In this document: positions 34,532 to 42,733 of the stretch, piece after piece
Layout of the letters: each line of letters starts with the position of its first letter
Numbering within the stretch: the first letter of the stretch is position 1
From: Kiloniellaceae bacterium
GTDB lineage: Bacteria; Pseudomonadota; Alphaproteobacteria; Kiloniellales; Kiloniellaceae
DNA length: 51,135 nt
Direction: 5' to 3'
Assembly: GCA_021776195.1 (NCBI GenBank)
Contig: JAJFGK010000106.1
Span: forward strand, 1 to 51,135
Translations under genes and position numbers: made by a program
Notes under the pieces: model-generated
Database searches by the model: none
Told to the model about the DNA's origin: nothing
Seen by the model: the letters and a program-made list of their open reading frames with translations, nothing else

Positions 34532-34975
34532 GTGCAGCTGGCCCGCAAGCGCCGCTCGGCCATGATGATCAGCATGACGCCGCTGGTCGATGTCATGCTG
34601 ATCCTGCTGATCTTCTTCATGGTGACCTCGAGCTACCTCGATCTCGACATGATCCCGCTGGTCAGCGGCGCCAAGCCCGGCACCGAGCTGGCGACCGCGC
34701 CGGGCAGTGCCGCGACCCGCGATGACGTGGCGAAAAGCGGCAGCCTGCTGGTGCGGCTCGGCGCCGACGGGCGAACCTTCGTGTCGGGTCAGGCCGTCGA
34801 CCCGGTCGCCCTGAAGGCCATGGTGGTCACCCGGTTGGCGAGCCGGCCGGACACGCCGCTCCTGATCCTGCCCTCGAGTTCGGCCTCGACCCAGGCCCTG
34901 GTCAGTCTGATGGACCTGCTGGGCGAGGCCGGCGCCCGCGACCTGAAGGTCATTCGCCTGGAGGCGCCGAAATGA
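34532..34975 (+). CDS. ExbD/TolR-family protein 1
   Basis: A 147-residue protein beginning with GTG after a purine-rich GGAGGAGGAG stretch. The single helix MTPLVDVMLILLIFFMVTS carries the essential proton-path Asp, and a periplasmic TolR/ExbD domain follows. It lies 15 nt after the ExbB-like gene and forms a motor with it. A second, different ExbD follows, so the motor may be a heterodimer at its core. Confidence 0.9.
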   Translation: MQLARKRRSAMMISMTPLVDVMLILLIFFMVTSSYLDLDMIPLVSGAKPGTELATAPGSAATRDDVAKSGSLLVRLGADGRTFVSGQAVDPVALKAMVVTRLASRPDTPLLILPSSSASTQALVSLMDLLGEAGARDLKVIRLEAPK

Positions 34976-35012
34976 GGCCCCCCAGTGCGAGTCCCGGCAT
35001 GAAAGCAGGGTC

Positions 35013-35420
35013 ATGAGACTGCGGCGGCGCGCGCCCAAGCCCCAGCATGAGACGATCGTCACCTTGATCGACATCGTCTTTTTCCTGCTGGTCTTCTTCA
35101 TGCTGGTCGGGCGCATGGACGCGACCTCGCCCTTCGAGATCATGCCGCCCTTGTCCCAACGCGGCGACGCCTTGCCGGCCGGCGGCGCGACCGTGACCCT
35201 GGCGCAGGATGGCCGGCTCGCCCTGAATGGCGTCGAGCGGACCCGCGAGGCCATCGTGACGATGCTGGAAGACCAGACGGCGGCGAGCGGCGAGGCGCCC
35301 TTCGTGCGGGTCAACGCCGACGCCACTGCGCCGCTGCGCCATCTCCTGCCGTTGATTTCCGCCCTGGAGCGGTTGGCCGAGGGCGATGTGGTCCTGGTCG
35401 TCACGCCCGAGGGACTATGA
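35013..35420 (+). CDS. ExbD/TolR-family protein 2
   Basis: A 135-residue protein with helix TIVTLIDIVFFLLVFFMLVG, including the conserved Asp, and a short periplasmic ExbD domain (VTLAQDGRLALNG, then FVRVNADATAPL). It differs clearly from the first ExbD. Its stop overlaps the start of the TonB-like gene (ATGA), tying the motor and the transducer together in translation. Confidence 0.9.
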   Translation: MRLRRRAPKPQHETIVTLIDIVFFLLVFFMLVGRMDATSPFEIMPPLSQRGDALPAGGATVTLAQDGRLALNGVERTREAIVTMLEDQTAASGEAPFVRVNADATAPLRHLLPLISALERLAEGDVVLVVTPEGL

Positions 35421-37165
35421 TCGCCGCCGGCAACCAGGCCGGGCCGGCCGCCAGGGGCGTCAATGTGCTGCTCGCCTGGGGCTCGGCGCTGTTCCTCTCG
35501 CTGCTGGCCCACGGGATGCTGCTGGCGGTGCTGGAGACGGCGACGGCGCCCGACCCGGTGCCCTTCACCGAGACCGTCCCGCAGGGCATCGATCTGTCTT
35601 CCCTGGAGGTGCCGAACGAGCGGGCCACCGCCCAGACGGCCGAGGGCGAGACCGCTGCCGAGGCCGAGGCCGGCGGGGAACGGCTCGGGGTCGAGGCGGT
35701 GCCGACCAGCCGCGCCGCGCCGCTGGCGGCGACCGGCCAGGCCCTGGCCGCGGCCGCGCCGCAGGGTGCCATCGCCGAGTCGGTATCGCCACGGGGCCCC
35801 GCCACGGCGGCGCTGGCCGCGCCGAGCGCGCCGCTCGCGGCCGCCGAGACCGGCGGGGACCCGGCGCAAGCCCTGAACCTGCCGCGCGAGGCGATGCCTC
35901 CGGTCGAGCCGGCGGGTGAGGCGGTGGCGGCGCGCGAGGCCACGAGCCAGAGCCTGGCGGCCGCGACCGCCGATGCCCCGGTCCTGGCTGTCGCCGAGCC
36001 GGTCGGGACGGCGGTCCTGGCCAAGTCCGGCGAGGCCACTGCGCTTGCCGCGACGACCGCTGCGGTGCCCCTGCGCGAACCGGCGCGTCTACCTAGCGCG
36101 ACCCTGCCCGCCGCCGCGGCCCCAGCAGAGACGATCAGCGGCGGTGAGGTCCAGGGGACCGCGATTGCCTTGAACAGCGGGGCCGGCACCAAGATTGCGG
36201 CAGCGGCGGGCAGCGGCGAAGCGCTCCCTGCCAGCAGTGGATCCGGGGCCACGATTGCCGCCACCGCCGCGCCCGCTGCCGCCCTGCCTCCGGCCGACCC
36301 CGGGGCCACCGCTCTCACCATGGACGCGGCCCTGGCCTGGAGCGGCGGGGCGGGAACCCAGCTCGACGAGAAGTCGCTGGCGACCATTCAGTCCTTCATG
36401 AATACCGGGGCGGTGTCCGAGAGTGCCTCCTTTGCCGGCACGCCGCGCGACCAGATCGGCGCGACCCTGGCCCAGGTCCCCTGCAGTCGCCTGCAGGCCG
36501 CCTTTCAGCCCGAGACCGGAGGGCTGGAGGTGCGCGGCCACGTGCCGGCGGAGGATCTGCGCGCCGGGGTCGTGGCGCTGCTGACCCAGACCGTGGGCGG
36601 CGCCATTCCCATCGGCGGTTCGATCCTGGTTCTGCCCGAGCCCCAGTGCGGCCTGTTGAGCGCGGTCGAAAACCTGGGCTTTCCGCAGTCCACGGACCAG
36701 GAAGGCGATCCCCTGGTGATCGGTCGGGAGGCCCAGGCGGCGATCCTGGAGATGGAGGACAAGCAGCTCGTCTCCTTTCAGCTCCAGGCGCCCGAGTTCG
36801 ATGCCTTCGTCTACCTCGACTACTACGACAAGGACGGCAAGGTCGTCCATGTCCTGCCCAACGAGTTCGACGCCGAGAACAGGTGGCTGGCCGACCAGCC
36901 CTTCAAGGTCGGCGGCACGGTCGAGGAGGGCGCCAAGTTCCAGATGCAGGTCGCACCGCCCTTCGGTCAGGATATCGCGGTGGTTCTGGGCGCCAGCCAC
37001 GCGCTCTACGACGGCACCCGGCCCCTGGTGGAGGATGCCGCCGGCTATCTCGCCTGGCTGAAGGAACGGATCGAGGCGCTCCAGGACGAGGCCCCCGGTT
37101 TTCGCGGCGAATGGGCCTATCTCTTCGTAAAGACCGGGCCGCAGGGAGCCTTCACGGGGCAGTGA
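35417..37165 (+). CDS. TonB-like transducer with Ala-rich linker and DUF4384-type periplasmic domain
   Basis: A 582-residue protein. The N-terminal helix (about 17-40) contains S28-x3-H32 (SLLAH), the same SxxxH motif by which TonB and TolA engage ExbD or TolR. Residues about 45-340 are a low-complexity Ala/Pro/Glu/Thr linker. From about 354, VPCSRLQAAF and VRGHVPAEDL form a small beta/alpha (BON-like) module. From about 450 to 535 is a domain resembling DUF4384 (FVYLDYYDKDGKVVHVLPNE). There is no TonB C-terminal domain. It may transmit force or sense something in the periplasm. Confidence 0.8.
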   Translation: MIAAGNQAGPAARGVNVLLAWGSALFLSLLAHGMLLAVLETATAPDPVPFTETVPQGIDLSSLEVPNERATAQTAEGETAAEAEAGGERLGVEAVPTSRAAPLAATGQALAAAAPQGAIAESVSPRGPATAALAAPSAPLAAAETGGDPAQALNLPREAMPPVEPAGEAVAAREATSQSLAAATADAPVLAVAEPVGTAVLAKSGEATALAATTAAVPLREPARLPSATLPAAAAPAETISGGEVQGTAIALNSGAGTKIAAAAGSGEALPASSGSGATIAATAAPAAALPPADPGATALTMDAALAWSGGAGTQLDEKSLATIQSFMNTGAVSESASFAGTPRDQIGATLAQVPCSRLQAAFQPETGGLEVRGHVPAEDLRAGVVALLTQTVGGAIPIGGSILVLPEPQCGLLSAVENLGFPQSTDQEGDPLVIGREAQAAILEMEDKQLVSFQLQAPEFDAFVYLDYYDKDGKVVHVLPNEFDAENRWLADQPFKVGGTVEEGAKFQMQVAPPFGQDIAVVLGASHALYDGTRPLVEDAAGYLAWLKERIEALQDEAPGFRGEWAYLFVKTGPQGAFTGQ

Positions 37166-37204
37166 GGGGCGCACCCCGGGCCCTTTCAAGCTCTTTCATC
37201 GACC

Positions 37205-38227
37205 TCACATGAAGATCGGCTCGCCCTTGGCCTCCAGGTCGGCGTAGAGGCCGGCGACCTCTTCGGCGTAGCCGTTGTAGAGCAGGGTCGGCTTGCGCTC
37301 GTCGGAGCCGAGGATGCGCTCGGAGGCCTGGCTCCAACGCGGGTGCGGCACGGCCGGGTTGATGTTGGCCCAGAAGCCGTACTCGCTGCCCTGGATCTCT
37401 TCCCAGAAGGAGACCGGGCGCTGATCGGTGAACTCGAACCGCACGATCGACTTGATGTGCTTGAAGCCGTACTTCCAGGGCACGGCCAGGCGCAGCGGCG
37501 AGCCGTTCTGCTTGGGCAGGGGTTTGCCGTAGGCGCCGGTCACGATGAAGCTCAGATCGTGGCGCGCCTCTTCCATGGTCAAGCCCTCCACGTAGGGCCA
37601 GGGGTACCAGACGGCCTTCTGGCCGGGCGCCACCTTTTCGTCCTTGAAGGTCACCATCTTGAGGAACTTGGCGCCGGACAGCGGCTGGGCCAGTTCGACC
37701 AGGGAGCGCAGTGGAAAGCCCGACCAGGGCACCGCCATGGACCAGGCCTCGACGCAGCGATGGCGATAGAGGCGCTCTTCCAGCGGCATCTTGCCCAGCA
37801 GGTCGTCGATGGCGATCTCGAAGGGTTTGTCCACCATGCCGGCGATCTGCACGGTCCAGGGCCTGATCGGCAGGGCCTGCGCCTTCTCCCAGATGTTCTT
37901 GGAGGAGCCGAACTCATAGAAATTGTTGAAGGTCGCGGCCCACTTTTCTTCGGTGATCGGCCGGTCGAGGACGAACTTCGGATTGCGCTCCACCGGATAG
38001 CGGCTGAGCGAGGGGTCGTCTTTCGGGTAGTAGGTCTCGGCCGCGGCTTCGGCGGCCTTGGTCCCGGCCACATCGCCCTCGTCGCAGGCGCTCAAAAGCC
38101 CGCCACCGGCGGCGATGATCGACCCCGCCGCCACCGACTTGATAAGCTTGCGCCGGCTGAGAAACAGTCCCTCGGGCGTCGCCGCGCTTTCAGGCAGCTC
38201 CCACCGGCGTTTTGTTCTGGTCAGCAT
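37205..38227 (-). CDS. msrP: Protein-methionine-sulfoxide reductase catalytic subunit MsrP (YedY)
   Basis: A 340-residue molybdoprotein with a twin-arginine signal, LSRRKLIKSVAAG. The sulfite-oxidase-fold core carries the molybdenum ligand Cys in RHRCVEAWSM and pterin-binding residues in NGSPLRLAVPWKYGFKH. It repairs oxidised Met residues in periplasmic proteins. Its usual membrane partner MsrQ is not in the window. It is 34 nt downstream of the SCO1-like gene on the same strand, which suggests a shared transcript. Confidence 0.93.
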   Translation of the reverse strand: MLTRTKRRWELPESAATPEGLFLSRRKLIKSVAAGSIIAAGGGLLSACDEGDVAGTKAAEAAAETYYPKDDPSLSRYPVERNPKFVLDRPITEEKWAATFNNFYEFGSSKNIWEKAQALPIRPWTVQIAGMVDKPFEIAIDDLLGKMPLEERLYRHRCVEAWSMAVPWSGFPLRSLVELAQPLSGAKFLKMVTFKDEKVAPGQKAVWYPWPYVEGLTMEEARHDLSFIVTGAYGKPLPKQNGSPLRLAVPWKYGFKHIKSIVRFEFTDQRPVSFWEEIQGSEYGFWANINPAVPHPRWSQASERILGSDERKPTLLYNGYAEEVAGLYADLEAKGEPIFM

Positions 38228-38261
38228 GATCCCGTCCCCTCGCTGAATGGGCGGTGCGCGG

Positions 38262-38960
38262 TCAGGAACCGGCTTCCGCCAAAAGATATGGCCTGATCTT
38301 CTCCGCCAAGGCTTCGCCGGCGAAGATCGGCGGCAAAAAGGTCTTCACCGCGCCGTCCGAGCCAATGACATAGAAATAGGAGCCGTGTGATATCACGGGA
38401 TCTCCCTCGAAATCGTTACCAATGGTCTCGCTCTTGATCCCATAAGACTCTAAGGCCGTCGCTATCTGGCCCTTCGTACCGGTCAGGCCGAGAATGCGCG
38501 GATTGACTGCCTTCAGGGCCTCGCGCAGGACCGCCGGTGTCTCCTCTTCGGGGTTCACCGTCACAAAGAGCGCTTGAAGGTCCTTGCCGTCCGGCCCCAG
38601 GGCGTCCAGCGCCACCGCGAGGCGCTGTAGGCTGAGCGGGCACATGTTCTTGCACTTGGCATAGCCGAAGATCAGAACCGCCGGCCGGCCCTCGAAATCG
38701 ATGTTGGTGACCGGGCGTCCATTGTGGTCGGTCAAGGCGAAGGGCCCGCCGACGTCAAAGGGCAAGGGCCCGGCGGGCGGCGTTGGCTGGGCCGCTGTCG
38801 CGTTTGCCGGGAGGCCGGTGGTCTCTCCCGCGGCGGCCCCGGCGTGGGTTTCCTTGCCATGGGCAAGCGCCCCTTGGGTCCCGGCCAGCGACAGGCCGAC
38901 GGCGAAAAGTACCGCTGCCAGGCTTCGCGAAGCTGTCGACCGCCGCAACGCAGGAGTCAT
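38262..38960 (-). CDS. SCO1/SenC-family periplasmic copper/thiol protein
   Basis: A 232-residue thioredoxin-fold protein starting at ATG 38960. A signal peptide ends near GALAHG, followed by a His/Ala-rich linker. The copper ligands are the two Cys of KCKNMCPLS and a His in VISHGSYFY. Family members deliver copper to the CuA site of cytochrome c oxidase or act as thiol reductases. The neighbours (Cys-rich secreted proteins and MsrP) fit copper or oxidant stress in the periplasm. Confidence 0.9.
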   Translation of the reverse strand: MTPALRRSTASRSLAAVLFAVGLSLAGTQGALAHGKETHAGAAAGETTGLPANATAAQPTPPAGPLPFDVGGPFALTDHNGRPVTNIDFEGRPAVLIFGYAKCKNMCPLSLQRLAVALDALGPDGKDLQALFVTVNPEEETPAVLREALKAVNPRILGLTGTKGQIATALESYGIKSETIGNDFEGDPVISHGSYFYVIGSDGAVKTFLPPIFAGEALAEKIRPYLLAEAGS

Positions 38961-38997
38961 GGTTCTCTCCGCTATCGTTCGCTCAATTACCCGGCGC

Positions 38998-39549
38998 TCA
39001 GTTGTCCGCGAGGTATTTCTTGTCTTCTTCGGCGCCCAGTCCGAGGAAGCCGTCGCGGTCGCGCAGCGCCTTGATGCGCGGGTCGTGGCGGAACCACTGG
39101 TTCTTCTTCTTGCTCGCCGGGTCCATGCCATTGCGCTCGGCCCAGTTGACGCCCCAGCGCTTGGCGCCGCGCCACTTGGCGCCCTCGGCCTTGTCCTTGA
39201 CGAACTGGATCGCGAAGAACCGGACACCCTGGTTGGCGGTGAAGAGGCCGTCGACGGTCACCTTCTTGCCGCAGAACTCGATCAGGTCATCGGCCGCGCC
39301 GGTAAAGGCTTCGGCGTTTTTGGAGACCAGGATGAACTTGTCCTCGTCGGTCACCAGGCCGAGCTGGCGCTTGCCGGCGCCGCAGTCGGGCGGGCAGTCG
39401 CCGGTGGCGGCGCAGACCGCGTCAACCACGGTGGCGTCGAAGCGGGCGATTTCCTCGCCCGTCAGGTTCCAACTCTTGGCGGCCATGGCGAGGCCCGAGG
39501 CCCCGACCAGCGCCGCCGTGGCGGCAGCGAAGATAACGGTCTTCTTCAT
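38998..39549 (-). CDS. Secreted cysteine-containing protein, related to the next gene upstream
   Basis: A 183-residue protein with a signal peptide ending LAMAAK. The mature part has VVDAVCAATGDCPPDCGAG, then LIEFCGKKVTVDGLF, an OB-fold-like strand pattern. The Lys/Arg/Trp-rich C-terminal tail is unusual for a periplasmic protein. The order of Cys, H/D-C and VTVD elements parallels the 151-residue protein 12 nt upstream, so the two look like diverged paralogues. I do not know a named family; metal or heme binding through the Cys residues is possible. Confidence 0.75.
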   Translation of the reverse strand: MKKTVIFAAATAALVGASGLAMAAKSWNLTGEEIARFDATVVDAVCAATGDCPPDCGAGKRQLGLVTDEDKFILVSKNAEAFTGAADDLIEFCGKKVTVDGLFTANQGVRFFAIQFVKDKAEGAKWRGAKRWGVNWAERNGMDPASKKKNQWFRHDPRIKALRDRDGFLGLGAEEDKKYLADN

Positions 39550-39561
39550 GACGCCTCTCCT

Positions 39562-40017
39562 CTATTGCTTGGGCACGGCGAAGGGCGGAACGACGCCGAA
39601 GTCTTCGTGGTTTATGTTCACGATCCCCGCGTCCTCGACGATCTTCGATACCATGAGGTACTTCATGCCGTCGCGCTCGTGCAGGGTGGCGTCCACCGTG
39701 ATCTGGTGCGATTGGATGTCGAGAACGGCCTCGTTGGACACCGAGTTGTCGTCGCCGCCAAGGCTGAGCACGAAATAGACCGTGCCGTCTTCCGCGAGGA
39801 GCCCGACGGGAATGCCGCCGGCCGCGCACCAGACGGCACACTGGTGATGAGCGGAGCCGGTAACGGCCTCGCTGCCGCCCATGACCTCGGAGACATAGCA
39901 CCAGGTATCGATGATCTCACCGGTGATCTGGACTTGCGTGCCTTGTGCGGCTTGCGCCTGGCTGGCCAGGATCGGCAAGGTCAGCGCAGCCACCGTGGCG
40001 AATAGAAGCTTCTTCAT
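39562..40017 (-). CDS. Secreted OB-fold-like cysteine/histidine protein
   Basis: A 151-residue protein starting at ATG 40017 (AGGA 7 nt upstream). A signal peptide ends near SQAQAAQ. The core reads ITGEIIDTWCYVSEVMGG, then AHHQCAVWCAAGGIPVGLL, then a strand-rich region ending VTVDATLHERDG-like. The conserved Cys/His set suggests a metal site or disulfides. I recognise the pattern only as a recurrent secreted bacterial domain without assigned function. It is part of a same-strand run with SCO1/SenC and MsrP. Confidence 0.75.
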   Translation of the reverse strand: MKKLLFATVAALTLPILASQAQAAQGTQVQITGEIIDTWCYVSEVMGGSEAVTGSAHHQCAVWCAAGGIPVGLLAEDGTVYFVLSLGGDDNSVSNEAVLDIQSHQITVDATLHERDGMKYLMVSKIVEDAGIVNINHEDFGVVPPFAVPKQ

Positions 40018-40160
40018 CGCTTGGTCCTGCTTCAAATTGGTTGGTTGTCGGCTTGGTTGCCGTGCGGCCAGGGGTCGATTTCGCCTGGCAAAGCGGCGCC
40101 CGGCCTGGGATCACCCGACATGCAATCGGACGACTCACCCGATCTCGGTTTTCTCCGGCC

Positions 40161-40194
40161 GACCCGGCGCTGCCCGCCTTGCAAGCGCCGGGTC
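40161..40194 (-). terminator. GC-rich hairpin between the CNPC-repeat gene and the secreted protein gene
   Basis: A perfect 10-bp stem, GACCCGGCGC (40161-40170) with GCGCCGGGTC (40185-40194), over a 14-nt loop. No T-run follows on either strand. It could be a weak terminator or a stabiliser that keeps the short CNPC-repeat transcript abundant relative to downstream genes. Confidence 0.45.
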
Positions 40195-40248
40195 GTCCGA
40201 AGGAATCGATAGGGCCGATGTGCGTTTCACCAGGCCCTCACAGCGTGA

Positions 40249-40548
40249 TCAGTCGCTGGCGGCGCAGGGATTGCAGGGGTTGCAAGGATTGCAAGCCGCC
40301 GCACAAGGGTTGCAGGGGTTGCAAGGATTGCAAGCCGCCGCGCAAGGATTACAGGGATTGCAAGCCGCCGCACAGGGATTGCACGGGTTACAGGCTGCCG
40401 CGCAGGGGTTACAGGCGGCGAGCTGCACGCCAGGTGTCGTCGCCTGGGCGGCAGCCAGCGGCAGGGCGGTGGCCCCGGCGGTCAGCACGACGGCCGCGCT
40501 GAGGGCGATGGCGGTATCCTTGAGGCTTTTGCGATTTGTCTTATCCAT
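40249..40548 (-). CDS. Secreted CNPC-repeat protein with 16 cysteines
   Basis: A 99-residue protein starting at ATG 40548, with GGGAGAG upstream. A signal-like segment (about 12-38) precedes a tail made only of CNPC/NPC units separated by AAA. This gives 16 Cys within about 55 residues. The Cys content suggests metal (copper or zinc) or thiol-reactive buffering in the periplasm. Related Cys-rich peptides are modified by MNIO (DUF692) enzymes, but no such gene is visible here. It lies next to a two-component system and upstream of SCO1/SenC and MsrP. Confidence 0.85.
   Translation of the reverse strand: MDKTNRKSLKDTAIALSAAVVLTAGATALPLAAAQATTPGVQLAACNPCAAACNPCNPCAAACNPCNPCAAACNPCNPCNPCAAACNPCNPCNPCAASD
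40255..40425 (-). repeat. Tandem coding repeat of the CNPC tail
   Basis: Short near-identical units (plus-strand core GGGTTGCAAGGATTGCAAG and variants, with GCCGCCGC spacers) repeat through this span. They encode the [10 protein letters not shown] pattern. Unit number varies along the array (one to three NPC units per block), which points to growth by slippage or unequal exchange. Confidence 0.75.
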
Positions 40549-40727
40549 GGTTTGGCTCTCCCTAGGTGTGAAGCTGTCGGATTTAACTCGGTTACCAGCG
40601 CCCGCGGGCCGTGCTGCTTGGGATGTGGATCTCAATCGAGACGACGGATCGCAGGGCTGGTACCCTACCGAGATTGGTTCGGCGGTTTAATGTTACGATA
40701 AAAACCGGATAAAGATTTCGTAAAGCT

Positions 40728-40746
40728 TTGTCACGAATGCGTCATC
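40728..40746 (+). promoter_or_regulatory. Possible OmpR/PhoB-type direct-repeat box
   Basis: TTTGTCAC and TGCGTCAT place GTCA twice with an 11-bp period (40730 and 40741), the spacing bound by tandem PhoB/OmpR-family regulators. It lies about 180 nt upstream of the CNPC-repeat gene and just after the kinase gene. The region is AT-rich, as expected for a promoter. The match is short and could be chance. Confidence 0.3.
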
Positions 40747-40797
40747 GATACGAGAAATTGAATATAATGGCGACAGCAACCGGCTCGACGGCCGCGA

Positions 40798-41877
40798 TCA
40801 GGCGGCGGGCAAACGCACCCAGACACGGGTCTCTCCGTCATCGCTTTCGGCGCCGACCGCCCCACCATGCGCCTCGACCAGTTCCTTGACGATCGCCAGG
40901 CCGACCCCGCCGCCGCCACTGTCGCGCGAGCGTGACTTGTCCGCGCGATAGAAGCGCTCGAAGATCAATGGCAGGTCGGTGGTCTCGATCTCGGCGCCAC
41001 GGTTGATCACCACAATCTCCACCAAACGACCGTCGCTCGCGGTGTGCCGACGGGTCTCGACCCGCACGGCGCTGCCCGGCATGGCGTAGCGCCAGGCGTT
41101 TTGCAGGATATTGCAGAGGATCTGCAGCAGCTTGTCGCTGTCGGCGCGGACCCGCGCGGCCTCGGGCGCGATCGCGCGTTCCAACCGAAGATCCCGTCGA
41201 TCCATCTGTGGGCTCTCCAGGACACGGATCTCATCGAACAGGGCGTTCAGATCGACAGAACCGAGAGTCAGGGTGAGCGCACCGCTCTCGGCCTTGGCCA
41301 AGTCGCCCAGGTCGTCCACCAGTCGCACCAGGCGCATGATTTCGCGCTGCAGGATTTCATAGGTTTCCTTGGAGGGCTCGATCACGCCATCGGCCAGGCC
41401 CTCCAGATAGCCTCGGATATTGGTCATGGGGGTGCGCAGTTCATGGGAGATGTCGCTCACCATGGTCTTTCTCAGACGTTCCATCCGCTCCAGGCTGTCG
41501 GCCATGCGATCGAAGGCCAGGGCCAGTTCGCCAACCTCGTCGTCGCCCCGCGGGCCGACCCTGGCCTTGAAATCGCCAGCCGCGACCTGGCGGGTAATCG
41601 CGGTCATCTGGGACAGAGGCTTGAGAATGCGGCGGGTCCAGAGAAACGACAGCGCGACCGAGGCCAGGATCGCGACCGCCGAGGCCTGAATCAGGTAGCG
41701 GTGAACCGTGTCGACGAACATGTTGTGGCTGTCGGCGGGATCGATGTTGAAGCGGGTCATCAGCTCCATGAAATAGGCTTCCGCCAGCACGTCGATCATC
41801 ACCCAAATGATCAGCATGGCGGTCGCCAGAACAGCGATATTGATGCCGAGAAGCTTCCACAGGATGCTGCTTTTCAC
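40798..41877 (-). CDS. Sensor histidine kinase (BaeS-like)
   Basis: A 359-residue membrane kinase. Two helices (about 8-30 and 62-83) enclose a short periplasmic loop. A HAMP domain, the HisKA motif SHELRTP with H145, and a HATPase with NILQNAWRYA and GGGGVGLAIVKELV follow. The periplasmic loop is only about 30 residues, so sensing may be within the membrane or through a partner. It is downstream of its response regulator gene by 30 nt. The periplasmic genes downstream are candidate targets. Confidence 0.92.
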   Translation of the reverse strand: MKSSILWKLLGINIAVLATAMLIIWVMIDVLAEAYFMELMTRFNIDPADSHNMFVDTVHRYLIQASAVAILASVALSFLWTRRILKPLSQMTAITRQVAAGDFKARVGPRGDDEVGELALAFDRMADSLERMERLRKTMVSDISHELRTPMTNIRGYLEGLADGVIEPSKETYEILQREIMRLVRLVDDLGDLAKAESGALTLTLGSVDLNALFDEIRVLESPQMDRRDLRLERAIAPEAARVRADSDKLLQILCNILQNAWRYAMPGSAVRVETRRHTASDGRLVEIVVINRGAEIETTDLPLIFERFYRADKSRSRDSGGGGVGLAIVKELVEAHGGAVGAESDDGETRVWVRLPAA

Positions 41878-41907
41878 GGCAGGCCCCTCTTCATGGCCGA
41901 ACCCTCG

Positions 41908-42615
41908 TCAAGGCGGGGCCTCCTCGCAGAAGTGATAGCCGACCCCGTGCACGGTGAGGATCAGCACCGGGTTGGAGGCATCGGCCTCGATCTTCTGGCG
42001 CAGCTTGCCGATGTGGACGTCGACCACGCGGTCGACCACCGCGCCGCTGTCCTGGTAGAGCTCGCGCAACAGATCGTCGCGACTGAAGACGCGGCCTGGC
42101 GAACTGATCAGCTTGGCCAGAAGTTTGAACTCCGAGGGTGTGAGATTGACCGCTTCCCCGCGCAGCGTGACCCGGTGCTTGACGCGATCGATGGCAATCG
42201 GTCCATGAGCCAGCGGCGCCGGCACACTGGGCTCCTGCCGGTCCGTGCGGCGCAGGATCGCCTTGACCCGCTCGACCAGCTCGCGCGGCGAGAAGGGCTT
42301 TACCACGTAGTCGTCGGCGCCGATATTGAAGCCGACCACACGGTCCATTTCGTCCTCGCGGGCCGTCAGCATGATGATCGGGACATCGGACTTCTTGCGC
42401 AGCGCGCGGCAGACCTCCCAGCCGTCGATCTCGGGCAGCAACAGGTCGAGAACCACCAGCCGAGGCCCCCGCCGCAGGGCCATCTCCAGCCCGGAGGCCC
42501 CGTCATAGGCGGCGATCGTCGGGAAGCCGGCATTGCCCAGGTAACGCTCCACCAAGGCAGAGATGTTCCGGTCGTCCTCGATGACGAGAATGGGCTTGTC
42601 GCCGCGCTCGGCCAT
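41908..42615 (-). CDS. OmpR/PhoB-family response regulator
   Basis: A 235-residue protein from ATG 42615 (MAERGDKPILVIEDD). The receiver domain has the phospho-acceptor Asp in VVLDLLLPEIDG and the Lys in VVKPFSPREL. The C-terminal winged helix reads LTPSEFKLLAKLIS and VDVHIGKLRQKIE. An in-frame ATG at 42660 is possible but lacks a ribosome site. It pairs with the adjacent kinase and is divergent from the ELM1-family gene. Confidence 0.92.
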   Translation of the reverse strand: MAERGDKPILVIEDDRNISALVERYLGNAGFPTIAAYDGASGLEMALRRGPRLVVLDLLLPEIDGWEVCRALRKKSDVPIIMLTAREDEMDRVVGFNIGADDYVVKPFSPRELVERVKAILRRTDRQEPSVPAPLAHGPIAIDRVKHRVTLRGEAVNLTPSEFKLLAKLISSPGRVFSRDDLLRELYQDSGAVVDRVVDVHIGKLRQKIEADASNPVLILTVHGVGYHFCEEAPP

Positions 42616-42733
42616 GGGGCTGCCCTGCTCCGGATCCTGTTCGAAAGTCGCCCTAACCATGCCGGCCCAGCGCCGCTTGTCAAAGGAAGCTTGCGGTCTT
42701 GCGGCCAACTGACGCGACCGCGATAGTGCGCCC

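Noticed and set aside
40255..40425. CRISPR-like array
   Set aside because: The repeats are short, adjacent without unique spacers, and encode the CNPC tail in frame.
41044..42726. Long plus-strand frame opposite the two-component genes
   Set aside because: His/Gln/Asp-rich antisense of HAMP, HisKA and receiver domains; no ribosome site or motif.
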